From the IMG/VR virus record IMGVR_UViG_3300037468_000259, positions 1 to 33,105 of that record: DNA of 33,105 bases, one strand, 5' to 3'. The position numbers and the translations under genes were made by a program. The notes beneath the pieces were generated by a model, which was not told the origin of the DNA, did no database searches, and saw only the letters and a program-made list of their open reading frames with translations. Positions 6,876 to 13,941 of this stretch are shown in pieces (within the stretch, counting starts at the first letter, position 1; each line of letters starts with the position of its first letter). The stretch is from a virus.

Positions 6876-7741
6876 AGACGTCACGGCGCGACGAACGTGT
6901 CCTCGAAGTCCTCCAGCAAGACGCGAAGCTGCGCGGGTCGTGGTGGCGCTCCGAGTGTCCGTTCTGCGAGGAGCGCGTCGGCAAGCCGCCGACTGGCCGC
7001 ACGCTCTCGGTGCACAGCAGCGGCGGCGGCTTTCACTGCTTCCGCTGCTCGGTGCGCGGTCGCGTGGTGTTGCCCGAAGGGCTGATCGTTGAACGCGTCG
7101 CGGTCGTCACACAGACAGGCAAGGTGGGCATCGACCCGCCGGAAGGTTTCATGCCTCTCTCGACCGAACCCGCACGCTCCGCGCTCTCGTTCGCCCCGGC
7201 TCGCGCCTACATCGCGTCGCGTGGACTGTCGGACGACGTTGTGGCGGACGCTGGCATCGGTGCGTGCGCGAACGGTCTGTACGCTGGGCGCGTGGTCATC
7301 CCGGTGTTCGCAGAGGACGGTGCGACGTGGCTCGGCTTCTCGTCGCGGCTCTGGACGAAGAAATGCGACAAGCGGCTGAAGTACCGCAACGCCACCGGAG
7401 AGTGGAAGTCGCAGACGATCTACAACCCGAACGCCCTCAAGGTGGAGACCGACGAGCCCTGCTACGTCGTGGAGGGCTGCTTCGACGCGCTCTCGCTCTG
7501 GCCGGATGCGGTCGCGGTGCTTGGTGATGCGACGGACACGCAGGTCGCGCTGCTGGCTCGAGCACGCCGCCCGCTAGTGGTTGTGCTCGACGGCGATGCA
7601 TGGACGAAGGGTTGGGCGCTGGCGATGAAGCTGCGCCTCGAAGGTCTGCGCGCAGGTAGCGTGCAGTTGCCAGTCGGGAAGGACCCCGACGAAGTGGACC
7701 CCGCGTGGCTGTGGGAAGAGGCGCGTGCCTCGCTTTCGTGA
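6872..7741 (+). CDS. DNA primase, zinc-finger plus TOPRIM (DnaG-like)
   Basis: At 289 aa it is a compact phage primase. An N-terminal zinc ribbon carries CPFC (Cys29, Cys32) and CFRC (Cys56, Cys59), used by DnaG-type primases to recognise template. A TOPRIM-like fold follows: the acidic strand CYVVEGCFDAL (Glu201) and VVVLDGDAW (Asp240, Asp242) fit its metal-binding Glu and DxD motifs. It would make RNA primers for the phage polymerase, working with the DnaB-like helicase encoded upstream. The C-terminal helicase-binding region of bacterial DnaG is absent or very short. Confidence 0.85.
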   Translation: MKTSRRDERVLEVLQQDAKLRGSWWRSECPFCEERVGKPPTGRTLSVHSSGGGFHCFRCSVRGRVVLPEGLIVERVAVVTQTGKVGIDPPEGFMPLSTEPARSALSFAPARAYIASRGLSDDVVADAGIGACANGLYAGRVVIPVFAEDGATWLGFSSRLWTKKCDKRLKYRNATGEWKSQTIYNPNALKVETDEPCYVVEGCFDALSLWPDAVAVLGDATDTQVALLARARRPLVVVLDGDAWTKGWALAMKLRLEGLRAGSVQLPVGKDPDEVDPAWLWEEARASLS

Positions 7742-7757
7742 GCGGCAGGAGCCGCTC
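7740..7757 (+). promoter_or_regulatory. 7-bp hairpin between primase and the next gene
   Basis: GAGCGGC (7740-7746) pairs with GCCGCTC (7751-7757) around AGGA. It overlaps the primase stop codon and precedes the GAGGAG ribosome binding site of the next gene. No U-tract follows, so it is not a standard terminator; it may shape translation or mRNA processing. Confidence 0.5.
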
Positions 7758-7769
7758 GAGGAGACAGAG

Positions 7770-8630
7770 ATGGGAAAGATCAAGGTCGTGGTGGTGGACG
7801 GGTTGGACGCAGACGACGTCCTCAAGCTGAAGCACGGTGGCTTCTTCGACGGCGTGAGCGTGCCGCTCCCTCCGGGGGCGACGGGAGTCGAGGCGCGCAT
7901 CGTCAAGAAGCAGGAACCTGCAACGGTCGTGGCTGACGCCATGCCGAGCGTCGGCGGCTACGACGCGAACGTCCGCGACGCGGTCGAGAAGTCCGAGGCG
8001 GCGCAGCTCGCGGTCGTCGAGGCGGTCAAGCAGAAGGTCGAGGGCGAGCTGTTCCCGCACGACCCGCCGCAGCCGGAGCAGACCGCCCGCCGCAAGAAGG
8101 CGGCAGCCGAAGACCGCGCCGTTGAGCGCGCCGCGAACAAGGCGGACGAGCAGCCGGTCGTTGAGCAGCCCGCGCCGGTCGGCAACGGCAAGAAGATCGC
8201 GGTGATGCACGCTCGGCAGAACGGGCAGTACATCGTGTCCGTGTTCGGCAAGAAGTTCGCGGCGACCTACATCGCTCGGACGAAGGCCGGGTACTCCTTC
8301 AAGCTCGAGAACTACAACGGTAACGCCGACGTCGTGACGCTGAGCGAAGGCGACATCGTGGAGGAGCTGTCGGTCGACGGTGCCGCTCCGCCCAGCGACG
8401 AGCAGGCGCAGGACACGGCGGACGTCGACCTGAGCATCGACGCGCTGCTCGGCTTCACGAAGCTCCGCGACCTCATCCAGTACGTCGTGAGCACAGGCAT
8501 CCACCCGACGGGCGTGGCGGCGTTCTGCGAGTCGATGAAGAACGAGGTGCCGCTGCTCCAGCGCATCTCGAACATCGAGGAGCGCGTCACGCGCACGCTC
8601 GAGGTGATGGGTCTCACGGAGGGCAAGTAG
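7770..8630 (+). CDS. Hypothetical protein between primase and polymerase, 286 aa
   Basis: ATG 7770 follows GAGGAG. The N-terminal 60 residues are beta-rich (KIKVVVVDG), the middle (about 85-145) is a charged Ala/Glu/Lys/Pro linker, residues about 145-210 form a second beta-rich unit, and the C-terminal 70 residues are helical. I do not recognise the family. Its place directly before the DNA polymerase (3-base gap) suggests a replication accessory role, which is only inference. Confidence 0.75.
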   Translation: MGKIKVVVVDGLDADDVLKLKHGGFFDGVSVPLPPGATGVEARIVKKQEPATVVADAMPSVGGYDANVRDAVEKSEAAQLAVVEAVKQKVEGELFPHDPPQPEQTARRKKAAAEDRAVERAANKADEQPVVEQPAPVGNGKKIAVMHARQNGQYIVSVFGKKFAATYIARTKAGYSFKLENYNGNADVVTLSEGDIVEELSVDGAAPPSDEQAQDTADVDLSIDALLGFTKLRDLIQYVVSTGIHPTGVAAFCESMKNEVPLLQRISNIEERVTRTLEVMGLTEGK

Positions 8631-8633
8631 GTC

Positions 8634-11267
8634 ATGCGACGCCTCCCCCTGTACCCGCACGTTCCAGCTCTCGCGGTTGAGACGACCGCCCCGCTGGCCG
8701 TGGACCCAAACTGCCGTAGGTGCAGACTCGGAGGCAAGAGCAAGGCCACCTGCCTTCCCGCTGATGGGGAGGCAGGTGGTCTGCTTGTCGTGACCGACGC
8801 ACCCGGCATGGAAGAGGAAGCCGCAGGGCGCCCGCTCGCAAGCAAGAGCGGCGTGTGGCTTCGACAGCAGATAGGCAAGCTCTGGGCCGGCCCTGTGGCC
8901 TACGACTTCGGCGTCCGGTGCCGACCGACGACCACCGCGACCGCAGACATCGCGGTCGACGACTGCCGCCCGTACCTCGCGCAGACGCTCGCGGAGGTGA
9001 AGCCGCGGCGCGTGGTCGCCTTCGGCAAGGTGGCGGTCGAGGCGGTGCTTGGGCGCTCGCTCTCACCGCTGGACGTCATGCGCGGCTACTCGTGGCTGAC
9101 CGCGCACACGAGCGTAGGTTCCCCGGTCCCGGTCTTCTACATGCCGTCGCCGGTCATGGCTCTCCGCAACCGGCTCATCCGGCAGTTCTGGTACGAGCCG
9201 CAGCTGAAAGCTGCGCTCTGCGACGCGCCTCCGATTCCTGTGGAGCAGTCGCTCCTCTCCGAGTGGGTGCGCGTGACGACGGTAGACGAGACCGACGAGG
9301 TACTCGCCCTGTGCACCGCCTCGGAGTTCACCAGCATCGACCTCGAGTGGGCAGGGCATCCGTTCAACGCCGACCATCGCATCGTGTCGATGTCGCTGAC
9401 ACCGCGGCCCGGCACGACCTCGTTCGTCTTCGGGGCGAGCGAGCTGCTCGAGAACAACGCCATCGTCTCGCGCCTCAAGGCATGGTGGACGAACCCCTCC
9501 GCGCGCAAGGTTGGCTCTAACCTCAAGGCGGACGTCATCGCCTTCCGCAGCCGGTACAAGGTGATGCTCGCGGGACAGGTGGGCGACACGCGCTTCCTGC
9601 GGCGACTGCTCGAGTCGGATGCGAGCGCGAAGCTCGAGACGATGGCCGAGCTCGTCGGCATGGGCGGTCACAAGGACGAGATGGACACCGCAGGGAACTC
9701 GGCGGTGGCGTTCGTCCGCAAGCAGTCGAAGACGCGCCCGCCTCTCGGTGTCCAAGCGGACGTCGTGGCGATGCACGGCTACACCGGCCTCCTGCACACG
9801 CACATCGAGAAGGTACTCAAGGGGGACAACCCGAAGACGTACCGCATGGCGTTCGTGCAGCCAGAACTCATGCAGCGGTACAACGCCCGCGACACGATGA
9901 CGACCGCGCTGCTCCACGAGGAGCTGCTGCGGCGGCTTGGCAGTGACGACCCCAACCTGACGCGGGTGTGGGAGTCGCTGGTACTGCCTGTAGCGTGGGC
10001 GCTCGGTTACGTCGAGTCGTGGGGGATGCCGGTCGACCGCGAGGCGCTGGCGAACTTCGGGGCGTACCTGCAAGCCGAGTTGGACGTCGTGGCGAAGCGC
10101 TTCGTGCCGTACGGGTACGACCCGACGAACCCGGACGCGTTCAACCCGGACAGCGCGGCGCACGTTGGCACGCTGCTGTTCAAGACGCTGGCGATTACCG
10201 CGACGCACTTCACGGACACAGGCAAGCCAGCGACGCACGCCGCTGCTCTCGAGGACTACGCCAAGCAGCACCCGGTCGCGCACGACCTCATGCGGTGGCG
10301 CAAGCTCCGCAAGCTCAAGGGCACCTACGCCGACGGGGAGGACGGCGAGGGCGGTCTGCTCACGCACGTTCGCGACGACGGGCGCATCCATCCGTCCATC
10401 AACCCGGACGGGACGCGCACAGGACGCGCCAGTTCTAGCGGGCCCAACCTCCAGAACATCCCTCGGGCCGACACGCCGGAAGGGAAGATGCTCCGAGACT
10501 GCTTCGTCGCGCCGAAGGGCTGGGTGTTCGTGGAGCTCGACCACTCCCAGCTCGAGCTTCGCATCGCGGCCGACCAGTCGGGCGACGAGAACATGCTCGC
10601 CATCTTCCACTCGGGCGAGGACTACCACCTGCGAACCGCGAAGCTGATCGCTCCGCAGGTGTGGCCCGGTGTGGACCCGGAGAGCATCACGAAGGACGGA
10701 ACCGAGCGCACCGCCGCCAAGAGCGTGAACTTCGGCGTGCTCTACGACGACTCGCCCTACGGACTGGCCTTCCGCATGGGGATGCCCGTGCAGCAAGCGG
10801 TGAAGGTGCGCGACGCCCTCTTCGGCAAGTTCAAGAAGCTCGGGCGATACATCGAGGAGCGCGTGCAAGAGACCTCCCGTTCCGGCACCGCGCGCACATG
10901 GTGGGCCGGCGGACCGGCTCGCCGACGCTGGCTGATGGCGGTGGCGGACGTAGACGAGCAGGCGCGCAAGACCTCTCGACGCTCATCGTGGAACACCCCG
11001 ATTCAAGGCACAGGGTCCGACTACCTCGCCGCTGGCATGGTCGAGGTCGTCCGCTGGATTCTCGAGGAGGACGTCCCGGCGCAGGTGTGCGTCCCGATTC
11101 ACGACGCCATTCTCGCCCTCGTTCGTGAGGACGTGCTCGAGGAGTACCTCTACGTCGTCCCGCGCCTCATGACGGCCCTCCCGACTCGCAGCGGAGTACC
11201 GCTGGTGGTGGACGCGAAGGTCGGCCGGTCGTGGGGGTCGATGGAAAAGCGAAAGCTGGTGCGTTGA
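8634..11267 (+). CDS. Family A DNA polymerase fused to a UDG-like N-terminal domain
   Basis: An 877-aa replicative polymerase in three parts. Residues about 25-185 match family 4 uracil-DNA glycosylase: iron-sulfur-type cysteines at 27, 30, 96 and 111, DAPG near 55-58 and the CRP...CRPYL segment. The usual HPS motif reads MPS (Met170), so glycosylase activity may be lost. Residues about 230-430 are a DEDDy 3'-5' exonuclease: Asp236/Glu238, NLKAD (Asp300) and YNARD (Tyr416, Asp420). Residues 450-877 are the polymerase: motif A LDHSQLELR (Asp636), motif B R692...K696...F700, motif C IHDA (Asp821) where HDE is usual. No 5' nuclease domain is present. UDG-like domains fused to phage family A polymerases are known in SPO1-type phages. 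Confidence 0.93.
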   Translation: MRRLPLYPHVPALAVETTAPLAVDPNCRRCRLGGKSKATCLPADGEAGGLLVVTDAPGMEEEAAGRPLASKSGVWLRQQIGKLWAGPVAYDFGVRCRPTTTATADIAVDDCRPYLAQTLAEVKPRRVVAFGKVAVEAVLGRSLSPLDVMRGYSWLTAHTSVGSPVPVFYMPSPVMALRNRLIRQFWYEPQLKAALCDAPPIPVEQSLLSEWVRVTTVDETDEVLALCTASEFTSIDLEWAGHPFNADHRIVSMSLTPRPGTTSFVFGASELLENNAIVSRLKAWWTNPSARKVGSNLKADVIAFRSRYKVMLAGQVGDTRFLRRLLESDASAKLETMAELVGMGGHKDEMDTAGNSAVAFVRKQSKTRPPLGVQADVVAMHGYTGLLHTHIEKVLKGDNPKTYRMAFVQPELMQRYNARDTMTTALLHEELLRRLGSDDPNLTRVWESLVLPVAWALGYVESWGMPVDREALANFGAYLQAELDVVAKRFVPYGYDPTNPDAFNPDSAAHVGTLLFKTLAITATHFTDTGKPATHAAALEDYAKQHPVAHDLMRWRKLRKLKGTYADGEDGEGGLLTHVRDDGRIHPSINPDGTRTGRASSSGPNLQNIPRADTPEGKMLRDCFVAPKGWVFVELDHSQLELRIAADQSGDENMLAIFHSGEDYHLRTAKLIAPQVWPGVDPESITKDGTERTAAKSVNFGVLYDDSPYGLAFRMGMPVQQAVKVRDALFGKFKKLGRYIEERVQETSRSGTARTWWAGGPARRRWLMAVADVDEQARKTSRRSSWNTPIQGTGSDYLAAGMVEVVRWILEEDVPAQVCVPIHDAILALVREDVLEEYLYVVPRLMTALPTRSGVPLVVDAKVGRSWGSMEKRKLVR

Positions 11268-11295
11268 ATCCGCAGCGCACCCGACACAGCACAGA

Positions 11296-11309
11296 GCGGG
11301 AAAGCCCGC
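11296..11309 (+). promoter_or_regulatory. 5-bp hairpin before the UvsY-like gene
   Basis: GCGGG (11296-11300) pairs with CCCGC (11305-11309) around AAAG, immediately before AGGAGG and the ATG at 11321. It is the same arrangement of stem-loop then ribosome binding site seen upstream of other replication genes here. Confidence 0.4.
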
Positions 11310-11320
11310 AGGAGGCAGAC

Positions 11321-11815
11321 ATGGCGACAGGCATCGACAAGTTCACGACCCCGGCCGACCTCGGCAACGTCGAGGTGACGCAGTACCTCAAGGAGTGCGT
11401 CACCATTGAGCCGCTCGCGCTCGAGGAGGAGTTCATCCGCGTCCCGGCCGACCTCGCCTACTGGGGCGCGGCGTTCGCTGACGCGCAGAAGTCGGCGGCC
11501 CTCGCGAAGCTCAACCGCGATCAGGTGGAGGCGGCGGTGGACGCCGAGATCCGCTCGGAAGCCGCAGCGCTGGGCGAGAAGGTGACGGAGAAGATCGTGG
11601 CGGGGCGCGTGCAGGCGGACAGCCGGATGCAGGCTGTCGAGCTGGCGCTCATCGACTCCGAGGCGAACTCCTCCCGCGCCAAGGCGTTCTGCGACGCGGT
11701 GCGTGCGAAGCGCGACATGGTCATCGCCCTCGGCTCGCAGGTGCGCGCCGAGATGGCGGCGGACCCCAGCATCCGCAACCAGATGACGGGTCGCCACTAC
11801 ATGAAAAACGCCTAG
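11321..11815 (+). CDS. UvsY-like recombination mediator (tentative)
   Basis: A 164-aa, largely helical protein. The stretch FIRVPADLAYWGAAFADA, followed by long Ala/Glu/Lys-rich helices with a GEKVTEKIV segment and a C-terminal helix, resembles phage UvsY-type mediators, which load recombinase onto SSB-coated DNA. The gene sits directly before a T4 gp32-like SSB and close to gp47/gp46-like genes, the T4 partners of UvsY. ATG 11321 has AGGAGG just upstream. No enzymatic motif is visible. The call rests on pattern and context; a general coiled-coil protein is the alternative. Confidence 0.45.
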   Translation: MATGIDKFTTPADLGNVEVTQYLKECVTIEPLALEEEFIRVPADLAYWGAAFADAQKSAALAKLNRDQVEAAVDAEIRSEAAALGEKVTEKIVAGRVQADSRMQAVELALIDSEANSSRAKAFCDAVRAKRDMVIALGSQVRAEMAADPSIRNQMTGRHYMKNA

Positions 11816-11830
11816 TGCTCACACATCAGC

Positions 11831-11879
11831 GAGGAGGTGACACATGACTCTCTGACAAGCCCCCGAAGGAGCTGGGGGC
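11831..11879 (+). promoter_or_regulatory. Three-codon leader ORF followed by a hairpin, upstream of ssb
   Basis: GAGGAGGTG (11831-11839) is an excellent Shine-Dalgarno set 4 bases before ATG ACT CTC TGA (11844-11855), which encodes only Met-Thr-Leu. A GCCCCC/GGGGGC hairpin (11859-11864 with 11874-11879) starts 3 bases after the stop. The ssb start itself, 87 bases on, has only a weak AGGACAGG-type site. A leader-peptide control of SSB synthesis fits. The remaining 60 bases to the gene are C/A-rich and unstructured (ACAGACAAGACAGG). Confidence 0.45.
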
Positions 11880-11941
11880 CGAACCAACCAAGCAAGCGAC
11901 AGACAAGACAGGTTTTCTCTCTCACAGGACAGGACAGACAG

Positions 11942-12742
11942 ATGAGCAATCTCGTGAAGCACGGAACGTGGGACATCGAGTCGGCGGTCGCGGACCTCGC
12001 GTCGGCCAGCCGCGGCAACGCGGACTTCTTCAAGTTCAAGGCGGGGCAGAACGTCCTCCGCTTCCTCCCGCCCGCGCCGGGGCAGTCCTCGCCGCTCGCG
12101 GTGACGTACCAGCACTGGGTCGTCCTCCCCGACGGCACGAAGTCGCCGATGAACTGCGCCCGCATGATGGCGAAGCAGCGGTGCGCGGCGTGCGAGAAGG
12201 TCGACGAGCTGCTGCGGTCGGGGAACGAGGCCGACTTCAAGCTGTCGAACGAGATCAAGGCGAAGCTGCAGGTGCTCGCCAACATCGTCGACCGCGACGA
12301 GGAGTCGAAGGGCGTGCAGATCGTCCGCTTCGGCAAGAGCATCCTCGACCAGCTGGTCGCCATTCGGAAGGACGCCCGCAGCGGCGGCGACTTCACCGAC
12401 GCCGAGGACGGCTTCGACATCATCGTCACCAAGAAGGGCGAGGGTGTGAAGACCGAGTACACCTGCCTCCCCTCCCGCGAGTCGACCGCGCTGCACGACG
12501 ACCCGGAGCAGTCGGCGGCGTGGCTGGACAACCAGTACGACCTCGACAAGTACCGCAAGGTGCCCACCTACGAGGAGGGCTACGCGAAGCTCAGCGGCGA
12601 TGTGATCGCTCCCGAGCGCGCCCCCGGTCGGCTGAGCGCCAGCGGTGCGAAGAAGCCCGAGGTGCTTCCCCCGGCACGCGGCGCGGCGGCGCCCGCGAAG
12701 CGGCGGAGCGTGGCCGACGACACCAGCGACGTCCCGTTCTAG
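11942..12742 (+). CDS. T4 gp32-like single-stranded DNA-binding protein
   Basis: A 266-aa SSB that would coat ssDNA during replication and recombination. A zinc-binding pattern His58-X13-Cys72-X8-Cys81-X2-Cys84 lies close to that of T4 gp32 (H-X12-C-X9-C-X2-C). Residues 30-60 (FKFKAGQNVLRFLPP) fit the start of the OB fold seen in such proteins. The C-terminal 50 residues are Pro/Ala-rich and end in an acidic tip DDTSDVPF, the SSB-type tail for partner recruitment. ATG 11942 is chosen for homology; an upstream GTG at 11837 has a Shine-Dalgarno set too close to it and would add an unrelated leader. An intrinsic terminator follows. Confidence 0.85.
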   Translation: MSNLVKHGTWDIESAVADLASASRGNADFFKFKAGQNVLRFLPPAPGQSSPLAVTYQHWVVLPDGTKSPMNCARMMAKQRCAACEKVDELLRSGNEADFKLSNEIKAKLQVLANIVDRDEESKGVQIVRFGKSILDQLVAIRKDARSGGDFTDAEDGFDIIVTKKGEGVKTEYTCLPSRESTALHDDPEQSAAWLDNQYDLDKYRKVPTYEEGYAKLSGDVIAPERAPGRLSASGAKKPEVLPPARGAAAPAKRRSVADDTSDVPF

Positions 12743-12763
12743 GAGGACGGACCGTCTGAACTT

Positions 12764-12795
12764 GGGGCGGCGTCCTTCGGGGCGCCGCCTCTTTT
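12764..12795 (+). terminator. Intrinsic terminator after ssb
   Basis: A 12-bp stem (12764-12775 with 12780-12791, two G.T pairs) is closed by the extra-stable C(TTCG)G tetraloop and followed by TTTT. The sbcD ribosome binding site (GAGGAG) begins 5 bases later, so it probably gives partial termination, lowering sbcCD expression relative to ssb. Confidence 0.85.
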
Positions 12796-12811
12796 CACTT
12801 GAGGAGACGAC

Positions 12812-13939
12812 ATGCAGATCACGTTCGTAGCCGATGTCCACATCGGGAATCACAAGCTGTACGGCGGCGAGGTGAAGTCGGGCGTCAACGCCCGGTGTCA
12901 GCGGGTGATCGACGTCCTGTCGAACGTCGCGTCAAAGTCCGACGCGCTGTTCGTGCTCGGCGACCTGTTCGACACGTCGCACCCCACGCCGCAGATCATC
13001 ACGGCGACGCAGCAGGCGGTGTCGGGGTCCACCGACCTCCACCTGCTCCTCGGCAACCACGACATGGTGTCCAGCGCCGACGGTGACCATGCGCTCGGGC
13101 CGTTCAGCTGGGAGGGTGCAGGCTGGCACGTCTACCAGAAGCCGAAAGTCGTCCGTCCGCTGCCGGACTTCGAAGTGCTGATGGTCCCCTTCCGCCCCGA
13201 GCCGATGACCGAATGGTTCGCGGAGGCAGTAGGCGACCTGCTCACCGAGCAGTCGGGCACCAGCAAGGTCCCCCGGTATCTGTGCTTCCACGGCGGGGTG
13301 CGCGACCACAACACTCCGAAGTTCCTATGGAGCGCTCCCGACTGCATCGACGTCGACCTGCTGTTCGACATCATGCGGCGGGGCAACATCACGACCGCGC
13401 TCTGCGGCAACTGGCACAACCCGCGCCGCTGGGAGCGTGAAGGCAAGCTCGTCCACCAGATTGGGGCGATGGTCCCGACAGGCTTCGACAACGCCGGGTG
13501 GGAGTACGGCACCGCGGTCACCGTTGAGGTTCACGCGAACGGTGCCCATGTCATCAGCCCTGCCAAGCTCGCGACGCCCGTGTTCATCAACGTCACCGCG
13601 ACGGACGACGGGCTGCGCTCGTTCGCGGACACGTTCGAGAAGCGGCGGCGTCCGCCGACCTACGCGAAGTTCAAGCTCCCGCCCGGTGCTGCGCCGGAGA
13701 TGGTCGAGGAGTGGCTCAAGGCGCACGCCCCCGGCGTGTTCGAGGCGCTGAGCGGCGTGGGGTACGTCGCGTCCACCGAGGACACGGAAGAGGAGGAGCG
13801 CGAGGCAGCGGCAGCGGCGAGAAGCGCGGACTCCTTGGACGAGGCGCTCCGCGAGTACGTGTCCGCGATGCCCCTGCCAGAAGGTGTGGAGCGCGACACG
13901 GTGATGTCGAAGGTCAACACCTACATGGGGAGGGCGTAG
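12812..13939 (+). CDS. sbcD: SbcD/Mre11-type nuclease subunit (T4 gp47-like)
   Basis: A 375-aa calcineurin-like metallophosphoesterase. Metal-binding motifs appear in order: DVH (Asp8, His10), GDLFD (50-54), GNHD (81-84), a later FHGG and GNWH in place of the usual GHxH. The C-terminal third has an acidic TEDTEEEERE stretch. With SbcC it forms an ATP-driven exo/endonuclease that opens hairpins and resects ends, feeding recombination-dependent replication. It begins with GAGGAG and ATG at 12812, and sbcC starts 2 bases after its stop, so the pair is made together. Confidence 0.9.
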   Translation: MQITFVADVHIGNHKLYGGEVKSGVNARCQRVIDVLSNVASKSDALFVLGDLFDTSHPTPQIITATQQAVSGSTDLHLLLGNHDMVSSADGDHALGPFSWEGAGWHVYQKPKVVRPLPDFEVLMVPFRPEPMTEWFAEAVGDLLTEQSGTSKVPRYLCFHGGVRDHNTPKFLWSAPDCIDVDLLFDIMRRGNITTALCGNWHNPRRWEREGKLVHQIGAMVPTGFDNAGWEYGTAVTVEVHANGAHVISPAKLATPVFINVTATDDGLRSFADTFEKRRRPPTYAKFKLPPGAAPEMVEEWLKAHAPGVFEALSGVGYVASTEDTEEEEREAAAAARSADSLDEALREYVSAMPLPEGVERDTVMSKVNTYMGRA

Positions 13940-13941
13940 CC

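Noticed and set aside
9063-10868. Long open frame on the - strand opposite the polymerase (about 600 codons)
   Set aside because: It lies wholly inside the polymerase gene, is Arg/His/Leu/Val-rich as expected of a GC-rich shadow frame, and has no motif or ribosome binding site.
11837-11941. GTG 11837 as the ssb start
   Set aside because: The Shine-Dalgarno bases touch that GTG, and the added residues do not resemble gp32-type proteins; ATG 11942 gives the family N-terminus.
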